A stretch of 64,000 bases of DNA from Zhouia amylolytica (lineage in GTDB: Bacteria > Bacteroidota > Bacteroidia > Flavobacteriales > Flavobacteriaceae). The stretch lies in contig NZ_FPAG01000004.1 of the NCBI RefSeq assembly GCF_900116365.1, forward strand, positions 321,935-385,934, read 5' to 3'. The position numbers and the translations under genes are program-made. Below are positions 17,854 through 26,145 of this stretch, piece after piece. Positions within the stretch are counted from its first letter, which is position 1, and every line of letters starts with the position of its first letter. The notes beneath the pieces are model-generated. The model was given only the letters and a program-made list of their open reading frames with translations. It ran no database searches and was not told the DNA's origin.

Positions 17854-18846
17854 TTATGCCAATGCAGATCCAATTCGAATAAGAAGATCTCTTGTAGCTT
17901 TGATGCCGTCTTCTTCACTCAATCTGCCACCTTCGTATTCTACACCAATAAATCCACTATATCCTGAATCTTTAACTAATTGTAATGCTTTTTGGTAATC
18001 GATTGTTGTTTCATTTCCTTCGGCATCAAAGTCATAAGACTTGGCACTAACCCCTTTTGCATAAGGAAGCAGTTCTTTAAGGCCTGTATAACGATCGTAT
18101 TCGTCAACACATTCGCCATTTTCTTTTTTAATGCAAAAGTTTCCAAAATCTGGAAGCGTTCCGCAATTATCCATGTCGACAGTTTTCATAACTTCAGAGA
18201 GGTATTGTCCGTTTGACGAAAAACCGCCGTGATTTTCTACAATGATATTTAAATTTTGCTGAGCGGCATATTCTGAGAGTTTAGCAAGCGATTCTGCAGA
18301 GAAATTTTTCCAGCCCTCTAACTCTGAATTTCCATGTAAGTTGACTCTCATGCTGTGACATCCCAAAGCGGCAGAAGCATCTGCCCACAATTGATGGCTT
18401 TCAATCGCTTTTTTTCTCATTGCGCTGTCGCCAGATGCCAGGCTTCCGATATCTCCTGGTAGGTCTACCATCATAATTAAGTTCTCGACATTATTGTCTT
18501 TACTTCGCTTATTTAATTCGGTAGTTAATTTATTAACAGATAAGGCTAAATTTGTGTTTTTGTCTAACTCCTTATTGTAAAGATGATTTACGTACTCCAG
18601 TCCTGCAAATCCCCACTCACTTGCTTTTGCAGCAAAATTCATTGGATCTAGTTCATTGTTGTGAATCATCTTGTGAACTGACCACTGCGCTAATGATAAT
18701 TTAAAGAATGGATCCTTAGGATCTTCAATGGTAACGGTGTTTTCTGGCTCTTTTTTCTTTTTATTATCGGCGCAAGAGGTTATTCCAAGTACAGATAAAG
18801 CTAAACCAAACTGACTTGTGTTCTTTATAAAAATTCTTCTTTTCAT
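17854..18846 (-). CDS. Exported sugar isomerase/epimerase-like TIM barrel protein
   Basis: A 330-residue TIM-barrel protein (AP-endonuclease-2 family). The start at 18846 gives a twin-arginine-like leader (MKRRIFIKNTSQFGLALSVL) ending in a lipobox-like LGITSC, so it may be exported and lipid-anchored. Likely metal-site residues lie in IIVENHGG, LPDFGNF and GVEYEGG. It is the first gene of the leftward operon (12.8-18.8 kb) and is divergent from the GMC gene by 142 bases. An exported member beside DUF1080 lipoproteins suggests that part of the keto-sugar processing takes place outside the cytoplasm. The exact reaction is unknown. Confidence 0.85.
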   Translation of the reverse strand: MKRRIFIKNTSQFGLALSVLGITSCADNKKKKEPENTVTIEDPKDPFFKLSLAQWSVHKMIHNNELDPMNFAAKASEWGFAGLEYVNHLYNKELDKNTNLALSVNKLTTELNKRSKDNNVENLIMMVDLPGDIGSLASGDSAMRKKAIESHQLWADASAALGCHSMRVNLHGNSELEGWKNFSAESLAKLSEYAAQQNLNIIVENHGGFSSNGQYLSEVMKTVDMDNCGTLPDFGNFCIKKENGECVDEYDRYTGLKELLPYAKGVSAKSYDFDAEGNETTIDYQKALQLVKDSGYSGFIGVEYEGGRLSEEDGIKATRDLLIRIGSALA

Positions 18847-18951
18847 AAGGGATAGATTTTTAACCGAATAATCGGAAATTAGATATGTAAGGTGTTGTTT
18901 AGTTGTGAATTTGTTAAAATAATTATCCAACTAATGTAAAAAATTAATTTA

Positions 18952-18959
18952 TATATTTG
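18952..18959 (+). promoter_or_regulatory. -7 element for the GMC operon
   Basis: TATATTTG, a perfect match to TAnnTTTG, lies 29 bases before the GMC start. I could not find a convincing -33 element at the right distance. It is inside the 142-base divergent region shared with the leftward operon. Confidence 0.45.
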
Positions 18960-18988
18960 GAAGGCATCGAATTTTTAAAACAAAAAAT

Positions 18989-20704
18989 ATGAGTATTTTT
19001 CATTATAACACACCTCAGGAATCTTACGACGCTATAGTGGTAGGGACAGGAATTTCTGGCGGTTGGGCGGCTAAAGAACTCTGTGAGAAAGGGTTGAAGA
19101 CTCTTGTACTTGAAAGAGGCCGTGACCTTAAGCACGTGAAGGATTATCCTACAGCAAATAAAGATCCGTGGGATTTTGAACATGGAGGAAGGGCTACCAG
19201 GGAAATGATAGAAAGAAAACCTAAACAAAACCGTACTGGTTATGTTGTTAGTGAAGCGTCGGATCATTTGTTTGTTAATGATCATAAACACCCATATAAT
19301 GAAGATAGGCGCTTTGATTGGATAAGAGGTTACCATGTAGGAGGAAGATCTCTTATGTGGGGAAGACAGAGTTATAGATTAAGTGAAATAGATTTTGAAG
19401 CCAACCTTAAAGATGGTATTGGTGTAGATTGGCCTGTAAGATATAAAGATATAGCACCCTGGTATGATCATGTTGAGCGTTTTATCGGAGTGAGTGGAGA
19501 AAACCTTGGGCTGAAGCAATTGCCTGATGGGCAATTCCTGAAAGCTATGGAGCTTAATTGTGTTGAAAAGCATTTAAAATCTTCTATTGCTGAAAAGTTT
19601 AGCGACCGTTTATTAACCATCGGAAGGGTTGCACATATTACTGAAGGAACAAAGCCAGGAACGAGAAGTTCATGTCAATATAGAAATCGTTGCATCCGTG
19701 GCTGTCCTTTTGGGGGTTACTTTAGTAGTAATTCTTCAACTTTACCTGTAGCTGAAGCAACAGGTAATATGACATTACGCCCAAACTCAATTGTTCATGA
19801 GGTTATTTATGATGAACAGAAGGGAAAAGCAACTGGGGTGCGTGTAATTGATTCTGAAACTAAGGAGACTTATGAGTTTAAAGCTAAGGTGATATTCTTG
19901 TGTGCTTCTGCTATTGCTTCTTCATCAATTTTACTGCAGTCTAAATCAAATCGATTTCCTGAAGGATTTGGGAACGATAGTGGAGAGCTAGGACATAACT
20001 TAATGGATCACCACTTCAGAGTTGGAGCAAGAGGAAAAATTGATGGCTTTGAAGACAAGTATTATAAAGGAAGAAGGCCAAATGGAATATATATCCCAAG
20101 ATTTAGGAATATAGGCGGGGATACTGATCGTAAGGATTTTCTTCGTGGATATGGTTATCAGGGTGGAGCCGGAAGAGCAGGTTATGATGGTGGTTATGTC
20201 AGTGAGCTTCATTATGGAAAGGAACTGAAAGAAGCTATTCTTCATCCGGGAGGATGGAGTATGGGAATGACTGCATTTGGAGAAACACTTCCTGATCATA
20301 AGAATAGAATGTATCTGGACTATGATAAAAAAGATGAATGGGGATTACCAACAGTAACTTTTGATGCGGACTTTGGTGAGAATGAATTGGCGATGCGTAA
20401 AGATATGAAGCAACAAGCCGTTGAGATGTTAGAAGCAGGGGGCTTTAAGGATATCAGTACTTATGATGATATAGGAGGAATGGGGCTTGGTATCCATGAA
20501 ATGGGAACTGCCAGAATGGGGAATGATCCTAAAACATCTGTATTGAATGGGTTTAATCAGGTTCATGCTGCCAAAAATGTGTTTGTAACGGATGGGTCTT
20601 TTATGACTTCCTCCGGATGTCAAAACCCTTCATTAACTTATATGGCATTTACAGCAAGAGCTGTAGATCATGCAGTTAAGGAATTAAAAAAACAAAATAT
20701 TTAA
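18989..20704 (+). CDS. GMC family FAD-dependent sugar dehydrogenase (large subunit)
   Basis: A 571-residue GMC oxidoreductase. The FAD-binding motif is VVGTGISGGWAAKE (residues 17-30); the catalytic pair is His503 (GIHEMGTARMG) and Asn546 (SGCQNPSLTY). Cys229, Cys235 and Cys239 (CQYRNRCIRGCPFGG) occupy the place where gluconate, fructose and glucose dehydrogenase large subunits bind an iron-sulfur cluster. It has no signal peptide, so it would be exported with the Tat-tagged small subunit encoded 11 bases downstream. The family oxidises sugar hydroxyls, and the neighbouring DUF1080 and Gfo/Idh genes point to C3 oxidation of glycosides. A close paralogue lies at 21.3-23.0 kb. Confidence 0.9.
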   Translation: MSIFHYNTPQESYDAIVVGTGISGGWAAKELCEKGLKTLVLERGRDLKHVKDYPTANKDPWDFEHGGRATREMIERKPKQNRTGYVVSEASDHLFVNDHKHPYNEDRRFDWIRGYHVGGRSLMWGRQSYRLSEIDFEANLKDGIGVDWPVRYKDIAPWYDHVERFIGVSGENLGLKQLPDGQFLKAMELNCVEKHLKSSIAEKFSDRLLTIGRVAHITEGTKPGTRSSCQYRNRCIRGCPFGGYFSSNSSTLPVAEATGNMTLRPNSIVHEVIYDEQKGKATGVRVIDSETKETYEFKAKVIFLCASAIASSSILLQSKSNRFPEGFGNDSGELGHNLMDHHFRVGARGKIDGFEDKYYKGRRPNGIYIPRFRNIGGDTDRKDFLRGYGYQGGAGRAGYDGGYVSELHYGKELKEAILHPGGWSMGMTAFGETLPDHKNRMYLDYDKKDEWGLPTVTFDADFGENELAMRKDMKQQAVEMLEAGGFKDISTYDDIGGMGLGIHEMGTARMGNDPKTSVLNGFNQVHAAKNVFVTDGSFMTSSGCQNPSLTYMAFTARAVDHAVKELKKQNI

Positions 20705-20715
20705 TACCAGATCAA

Positions 20716-21288
20716 ATGGATAGAAGAAAAGCACTTAGAAATATAGGATTAACTACCGGGTTTGTAGTTGCCACTCCATCATTGTTGAGTTTATTGCAAA
20801 GTTGCCAATCTGAAGTGGAGAACTGGCAGCCAGAATTTTTAACGGTAGAACAAGGTATTGTTTTAAAGGGATTGGTGGATACCATTTTGCCGAAAACAGA
20901 CTTGCCATCGGCATCTGAGGTAAATGTACCTCAGTTTATTGATGTTATTTTTAAAGATGTCATCAGTGTGAAAGAACAGGAGCAGAAGCAGAAGGCGATG
21001 GATGCTCTGATTGCAATCATTAAGTCTAAATATGCTCAAGATTTAAATAAGGTAAAAGAATCGGAGTATAAAGAAATTTTAGACGCCTATCTTTCTAAAG
21101 CTGAAAGAACAGGGGAAGAGAAGGGAATTGCTCAATTACTGGGTAATATAAAATGGATGACCATTAACGCTTATAGAAATAGTGAACTAATTGGTGAGAC
21201 TGTTTTGGCCTATGATCCTGTTCCGGGACAATATTTAGGTTGCGAAAATTTACAAGATCTTACCGGAGGTAAATCTTGGTCTTTATAA
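20716..21288 (+). CDS. Gluconate 2-dehydrogenase subunit 3-like protein with Tat signal
   Basis: A 190-residue small subunit: a twin-arginine leader (MDRRKALRNIGLTTGF, arginines 3-4) with a Cys at residue 30, then the subunit-3 domain (about 40-180, LTVEQGIVLKGLVDTILPKT and SASEVNVPQFIDVIFKDV). In related enzymes this subunit carries the folded, FAD-loaded large subunit through the Tat pore and stays bound to it. It sits between two GMC paralogues with gaps of 11 and 37 bases, so one small subunit may serve both. No gene for the cytochrome c subunit of classical complexes is present. Confidence 0.9.
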   Translation: MDRRKALRNIGLTTGFVVATPSLLSLLQSCQSEVENWQPEFLTVEQGIVLKGLVDTILPKTDLPSASEVNVPQFIDVIFKDVISVKEQEQKQKAMDALIAIIKSKYAQDLNKVKESEYKEILDAYLSKAERTGEEKGIAQLLGNIKWMTINAYRNSELIGETVLAYDPVPGQYLGCENLQDLTGGKSWSL

Positions 21289-21325
21289 AGGTACATCAGC
21301 ATAAACCACCAATTCAGAATCTTTA

Positions 21326-23041
21326 ATGAAAACATTCTATTATAGCACCCCATTGCAGGAATATGATGCCATTGTAGTTGGTACGGGTATATCAGGTGGA
21401 TGGGCGGCAAAGGAGCTCTGTGAAAAGGGCTTGAAGACCTTGGTTTTGGAACGGGGACGAATGGTAAAGCATTTGGAAGATTATCCAACGGCCAATATGG
21501 ATCCGTGGGACTTTGAACATGGAGGTAAGATTACCAGAGAAATAAGGAGTAAAACCGCTGTACAAAACAGGACCGGAGGTTGGGTGAATGAAACCAATCA
21601 TCATTTTTTTGTTGATGACACGAAACATCCATACAACGAGGAGAGACGATTTGACTGGATTCGTGGTTATCAGGTTGGAGGGAGATCCTTGATATGGGGA
21701 AGACAGAGTTATCGTTTAAGTGATATAGATTTTGAAGCTAACCTCAAAGAAGGAATTGCAGTAGATTGGCCGGTAAGGTATAAAGATATAGCGCCCTGGT
21801 ATGATCATGTTGAGCGTTTTATAGGGGTGAGTGGTGAAAAACTTGGTTTAAAACAATTGCCGGACGGCCGATTTTTAAAGCCGATGCAACTCAATTGCGT
21901 TGAAAAGCATTTGAAAGAATCCTTAGGGAATTCTTATAGTGATAGAACCTTAACCATAGGGCGTACAGCTCATATAACTGAAGGTACAAAACCAGGATTG
22001 AGGAGTACTTGTCAGTATAGGAGCCGCTGTGGTAGAGGTTGTCCTTTTGGGGGATATTTTAGCAGTAATTCTTCAACATTGCCGGTGGCAGACGCTACGG
22101 GGAATATGACCTTGAGGCCGAATTCAATTGTTCATGAGGTGATTTACGATGAGCAGAAAGGTAAGGCAACAGGTGTTCGTGTTATTGATAGGGAAACCAA
22201 AGAGACTGTTGAGTATAGGGCTAAGCTGATATTTTTATGCGCGTCTTCAATGGCCTCAACTTCAATATTACTACAATCTAAGTCAAGTCGCTTTCCTGAA
22301 GGTTTAGGGAATGATAGTGGAGAATTAGGGCATAATATAATGGATCATCATTATAGAATTGGAGCTTCCGGTAAAATTGACGGTTTTGAGGATATGTATT
22401 ACAAGGGTAAGAGACCGAATGGAATTTATATTCCAAGATTCAGAAATCTAGGAGGTAAAACTGACCGGAAAGAATTTCTTCGAGGATATGGTTATCAAGG
22501 GGGAGCGGGAAGAGCAGGTTATGATGGAGGTTTTGTTGCAGAGCTTCATTATGGTAAGAAGCTTAAAGAAGCTATACTTAAACCCGGAGGATGGAGTATG
22601 GGGCTTACCGGTTTTGGAGAAACTTTACCTGATCATAAGAATAGAATGTATTTGGATTATGATACAAAAGATTCCTGGGGTTTACCTACTATTACCTTTG
22701 ATGCAGAATTCGGAGCAAATGAATTAGCTATGCGAAAAGACATGAAGCAGCAAGCTGCTGAAATGTTGGAGGCAGGAGGATTCAAGGATGTTAGTACTTA
22801 TGATGATATCGGTGGAATTGGTTTGGGGATCCATGAAATGGGAACCGCCAGAATGGGAAGGAACCCAGAAACTTCAGTTTTAAATAAATTTAATCAAGTA
22901 CATGCGGCTAAAAATGTATTTGTGACAGACGGTTCTTTTATGACATCTTCTGGTTGTCAAAACCCATCTTTAACCTATATGGCGTTTACTGCCAGAGCCG
23001 CCAACCACGCAGTTGAGGAACTTAAAAAGCGAAACCTGTAA
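21326..23041 (+). CDS. GMC family FAD-dependent sugar dehydrogenase, paralogue 2
   Basis: A 571-residue GMC oxidoreductase nearly collinear with the first copy at 18.99-20.70 kb and the same length. It keeps the FAD motif (VVGTGISGGWAAKE), the Cys triad at 229, 235 and 239 (CQYRSRCGRGCPFGG), the catalytic GIHEMGTARMG and the CQNPSLTY asparagine. Differences cluster in the N-terminal cap (about residues 70-95: ITREIRSKTAVQNRTGGWVN) and scattered loops, where substrate contacts would be expected. No signal peptide, so export would depend on the small subunit encoded 37 bases upstream. This looks like a tandem duplication followed by divergence in specificity. Confidence 0.9.
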   Translation: MKTFYYSTPLQEYDAIVVGTGISGGWAAKELCEKGLKTLVLERGRMVKHLEDYPTANMDPWDFEHGGKITREIRSKTAVQNRTGGWVNETNHHFFVDDTKHPYNEERRFDWIRGYQVGGRSLIWGRQSYRLSDIDFEANLKEGIAVDWPVRYKDIAPWYDHVERFIGVSGEKLGLKQLPDGRFLKPMQLNCVEKHLKESLGNSYSDRTLTIGRTAHITEGTKPGLRSTCQYRSRCGRGCPFGGYFSSNSSTLPVADATGNMTLRPNSIVHEVIYDEQKGKATGVRVIDRETKETVEYRAKLIFLCASSMASTSILLQSKSSRFPEGLGNDSGELGHNIMDHHYRIGASGKIDGFEDMYYKGKRPNGIYIPRFRNLGGKTDRKEFLRGYGYQGGAGRAGYDGGFVAELHYGKKLKEAILKPGGWSMGLTGFGETLPDHKNRMYLDYDTKDSWGLPTITFDAEFGANELAMRKDMKQQAAEMLEAGGFKDVSTYDDIGGIGLGIHEMGTARMGRNPETSVLNKFNQVHAAKNVFVTDGSFMTSSGCQNPSLTYMAFTARAANHAVEELKKRNL

Positions 23042-23105
23042 ACGTTACGGTTTTTTGTTTTAGCGTTGCTTGTCAATTGTTTAATGCATCCAAAAATATC
23101 AATAA

Positions 23106-24029
23106 ATGAAGAGAAGAAAATTTATACAAAACACGGCCTTATCGACACTAGGAGCTTCTATGATAACTTCAGAGGCTTTATCGTTTAATAAAGAGGACCG
23201 TAAGAAAAATATGAATGCATTTAATTTAAAGTATGCCCCTCATTTGGGGATGTTCAGAAATCATGCCGGTTCTGGGGAGGTTGCTCAGTTAGAATTTATG
23301 GCGAGTCAGGGTTTTAAGGCTTTTGAAGATAATGGAATGAAGAATAGAAGCCTTGACATTCAGAAACAGATGGCGGGCACCATGGAAAAATACAATATGC
23401 AAATGGGGGTGTTTGTAGCTCATAAAATATATTGGGATAAGCCAAATCTGGCCAGCGGTGACGCGACTTTTAGAGATGAATTTTTAAATGATATCAAGGA
23501 GTCGGTAGAAGTGGCTAAACGAGTGAATGCCAAATGGATGACTGTGGTGCCGGGTTATGTAGACCTAAGGAAAAATGAAGCTTATCAAACTGCTAATGTG
23601 GTGGAGTCTTTAAAGAGGGCCGCAGAAATCTTAGAGCCACATAATCTGGTTATGGTATTGGAGCCACTTAACTTCAGGGATCATCCAGGGATGTTCTTAA
23701 GTGAGTCTCCGCAAGCTTACGAAATATGTAAAGCTGTAGATTCTCCTTCTTGTAAAATATTGTTTGATATCTACCATCAACAGATTACTGAAGGAAATTT
23801 AATCCCAAATATTGATGCTTGCTGGGATGAAATTGCCTATTTTCAAATAGGTGATAATCCTGGTAGAAAAGAGCCAACAACAGGAGAGATTAATTATAAA
23901 AATGTGTTCAAGCATATCAACTCAAGAGGATTTGAAGGAATTCTGGGGATGGAGCATGGAAATTCTAAACCTGGTAAAGAGGGTGAAGAGTCACTGATTA
24001 AAGCCTATAAAGAGGTTGATAGTTTTTAG
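23106..24029 (+). CDS. Exported sugar isomerase/epimerase-like protein (hydroxypyruvate isomerase-like)
   Basis: A 307-residue TIM-barrel protein with a twin-arginine leader (MKRRKFIQNTALSTLGASMI). Likely metal-site motifs are VLEPLNF, ILFDIYHQQ, and LGMEHGNS, in the order found in hydroxypyruvate isomerase-like proteins. It is the last gene of the plus-strand GMC operon, 64 bases after the second GMC gene and just before a terminator. The Tat leader places it in the periplasm with the GMC enzymes, so it may act on their keto-sugar product. The name hydroxypyruvate isomerase is probably misleading for this context. Confidence 0.86.
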   Translation: MKRRKFIQNTALSTLGASMITSEALSFNKEDRKKNMNAFNLKYAPHLGMFRNHAGSGEVAQLEFMASQGFKAFEDNGMKNRSLDIQKQMAGTMEKYNMQMGVFVAHKIYWDKPNLASGDATFRDEFLNDIKESVEVAKRVNAKWMTVVPGYVDLRKNEAYQTANVVESLKRAAEILEPHNLVMVLEPLNFRDHPGMFLSESPQAYEICKAVDSPSCKILFDIYHQQITEGNLIPNIDACWDEIAYFQIGDNPGRKEPTTGEINYKNVFKHINSRGFEGILGMEHGNSKPGKEGEESLIKAYKEVDSF

Positions 24030-24054
24030 TGAGTCCTTATTACAATTTAAATAA

Positions 24055-24080
24055 AAAAAGTCGATCATAGATCGACTTTT
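24055..24080. terminator. Bidirectional terminator between the GMC operon and the azurin/DUF1080 operon
   Basis: Stem GTCGATC / GATCGAC with a 3-base loop, flanked by an A-run and TTTT. It overlaps the stop codon of the minus-strand DUF1080 gene by two bases. Confidence 0.85.
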
Positions 24081-24954
24081 ATTTTGCTTCTTCTTTTAAA
24101 ATGGTTTCAATGGTAGTTTCCAGAAGGGGCTTGTCGTTATAAATAGGTTCCAAATCAATTATTTCAACTTTTCTGAACTCTATTGGATGACTTTCACTTT
24201 GAAGAGAAATGTATCCTTGGGTCAGTGCCTTTCCTTCAATTTGAACTCCTTCGGAGGTTTCATTCACCATACCTCCACCAATTTGAGGTTTTGTATATTC
24301 CATAACTACTTTATCGCCTGTATAATGTTGGACCAAGGAATCCTTTAATACTAAGAATCCTGCTCTTACCCATTGATCACCATGATAGGTTTTTGATGTT
24401 GAGCTGATACAGTGAGGGGTGAATAAGGTGTCTTTGATGAACACGTTAGTGCCCGGAGTGCATAGATTAAGAGTGGTTCTTTCATTTTCTCCATCCCCCC
24501 CTAGAAATTGTGCTTCAATGCTTATTGGGAAATTTTGATTAACGGTCATGGTTTTTGGGTCCTGACCGTGGAGCATCACCCCGCTATTTCTCCAGGCCCA
24601 ACCCTCTCCTTCCTGAGCTTGTTCGCCAACAAAGCGATATTCTACTGCTAAGAAGTATGCAGAAAAGGGTTGATTGTAAAAGATATGACCATATTGTTGA
24701 TCGAATGCACCATATTGGTCATAACGAACGACCATTTTACCGTCTTCTATACGGAAAGTCTCTCCGAAGTTTTCCCCCAATTCATGTTTAGATATTTTAG
24801 GGGTCCAGCCTGAGAGATCTTTACCATTGAACAATTGCTCCCAGTTGAGTGTTACGGTTGTTTTTGATTCTTGTTTTACTTCCTTTTTCTCGTTTTTACA
24901 CGATGTAATAACAGAGAATAGTATGAGTGTACTTAATAAAAGGCTTTTATTCAT
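24079..24954 (-). CDS. DUF1080 (3-keto-disaccharide hydrolase-type) lipoprotein, third copy
   Basis: A 291-residue lipoprotein with a signal ending at VITSC (Cys19) and a DUF1080 domain (about 33-275): WEQLFNGKDLSGWTPKI, YFLAVEYRFVG, WRNSGVMLHGQDP and a tail QGYISLQSESHPIEFRKVEI. It differs clearly from the two copies at 12.8-14.4 kb, with a longer insert (about 150-215) that carries CTPGTNVF. It lies 25 bases after the azurin gene and must be cotranscribed with it. This couples a copper electron carrier directly to a keto-glycoside-cleaving family. Substrate is not known. Confidence 0.87.
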   Translation of the reverse strand: MNKSLLLSTLILFSVITSCKNEKKEVKQESKTTVTLNWEQLFNGKDLSGWTPKISKHELGENFGETFRIEDGKMVVRYDQYGAFDQQYGHIFYNQPFSAYFLAVEYRFVGEQAQEGEGWAWRNSGVMLHGQDPKTMTVNQNFPISIEAQFLGGDGENERTTLNLCTPGTNVFIKDTLFTPHCISSTSKTYHGDQWVRAGFLVLKDSLVQHYTGDKVVMEYTKPQIGGGMVNETSEGVQIEGKALTQGYISLQSESHPIEFRKVEIIDLEPIYNDKPLLETTIETILKEEAK

Positions 24955-24979
24955 AAGTTTTGGTTGGTTTTGTAGCGTG

Positions 24980-25504
24980 TTATTCTACTATAAATTTACC
25001 CTGCATCATAGCATAGTGTCCAGGGAAGCTGCATAAGAACTGGTATGTTCCTTTTTCAGGAGCTTCAAACTCTATGATGTCAGTCTCACCACCACCAAGG
25101 ATTTTTGTGTGGGCCAATACATCATTTTCAGAACCTTCAGGAATGTATTCGGTGTCTTTTGCAGTAGCAGCCTTGGTTGCAAAATCAACGAGGTCTACAC
25201 CTTGAGCAAGTAATACAAAATTATGTCCCATTACATTTTTATCAAGCTTACCGATGTGTTTTAAAGTCAGTTTAACCTTATCGCCAGCTTTCACCTTAAT
25301 TTCTTTAAGGTTAAACTTCATCATATCGTCTCCGGTGATAACAACTTCGCTAACCCCATCTTCCTTTTTTGTTTGGGTGGTTGATTCAGTTTTTTTGCTT
25401 CCTTCTTCATATTGAAAGCCGTCTTTTTTCTTTTCTTCCTTACCTCCACAACTAATTAGCAGGCCGGTAAAAGCAACTACGAGTGCTCTATTAAATAATT
25501 TCAT
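24980..25504 (-). CDS. Azurin-type cupredoxin lipoprotein
   Basis: A 174-residue lipoprotein: lipobox LLISC (Cys19), a charged Lys/Glu/Thr linker to about residue 50, then an azurin domain. The type 1 copper ligands are all present: His94 (MGHNFVLL), Cys158, His163 and Met167 in the CSFPGHYAMM segment with the C-x4-H-x3-M spacing of azurin. It carries electrons in the periplasm, tethered to a membrane. It is the first gene of a two-gene unit with a DUF1080 protein and sits next to the GMC sugar-dehydrogenase operon, which lacks a cytochrome subunit. I infer that it may accept electrons from those enzymes. Confidence 0.95.
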   Translation of the reverse strand: MKLFNRALVVAFTGLLISCGGKEEKKKDGFQYEEGSKKTESTTQTKKEDGVSEVVITGDDMMKFNLKEIKVKAGDKVKLTLKHIGKLDKNVMGHNFVLLAQGVDLVDFATKAATAKDTEYIPEGSENDVLAHTKILGGGETDIIEFEAPEKGTYQFLCSFPGHYAMMQGKFIVE

Positions 25505-25611
25505 GATGTGTAATTTTAGTTTCTCGCTAAGATAAGTAATAGAATAGTTTTTTGCCCCTAGACACTACCAAATTATAATAGAATTTTGTTTAAAATTTAA
25601 GAATCGATCTA

Positions 25612-25643
25612 TTTGAATTAACGATGAAATAGTGGTAGTTTTG
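25612..25643 (+). promoter_or_regulatory. Promoter of the thioesterase gene
   Basis: TTTG at 25612-25615 and TAGTTTTG at 25636-25643 with a 20-base spacer match the Bacteroidetes consensus; the start codon is 22 bases downstream. Confidence 0.7.
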
Positions 25644-25665
25644 CTATGCACGCATAATAATAAAA

Positions 25666-26145
25666 ATGATGTATACGAAAGAATTTGAAATTAGATGGAA
25701 TGACATAGATGCAAACAGGCACCTTGCCAATCAAGCTTATATAGCTTATGCTGCGCATACAAGAATGTCTTTTTTAATTGAGCATGGGTTTAATCAACAA
25801 TTGTTGCAAGAAAAAAATATTGGACCTGTAGTATTCTATGAACATATTTATTATTTCAAAGAAGTTTTTGCAGGGAAGCCTGTTAAGGTCTCTCTGGAGT
25901 TAACCGGATTAAGTGATGATGCCAAGTTCTTTGCTTTCAGGCATAATTATTATGATCACAAAGGGCGAAATTTTGCCAGCTGTGAAATGATGGGGGGGTG
26001 GATTGATTTAAAGTCCAGAACCTTGATAGGTTTGGAACCGGAAATACGATCACTGTTTGATATGGCTCACAAGGCTGAAGATTTCAAGGAGCTTACCAAA
26101 GAGGATACCAGAAAATTTAATAAAAAGCCTAAAGATCTAAACTGA
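25666..26145 (+). CDS. Acyl-CoA thioesterase (4-hydroxybenzoyl-CoA thioesterase-like hotdog fold)
   Basis: A 159-residue single hotdog-domain protein with the family N-terminus FEIRWNDIDANRHLANQAYIAY, in which the DxDxxxHxxN pattern supplies the catalytic Asp. It hydrolyses acyl-CoA thioesters in the cytoplasm; the acyl group cannot be told. Two ATG codons in tandem (25666 and 25669) make the exact start ambiguous by one residue. It has its own promoter and overlaps the convergent transporter gene by 9 bases. Confidence 0.88.
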   Translation: MMYTKEFEIRWNDIDANRHLANQAYIAYAAHTRMSFLIEHGFNQQLLQEKNIGPVVFYEHIYYFKEVFAGKPVKVSLELTGLSDDAKFFAFRHNYYDHKGRNFASCEMMGGWIDLKSRTLIGLEPEIRSLFDMAHKAEDFKELTKEDTRKFNKKPKDLN

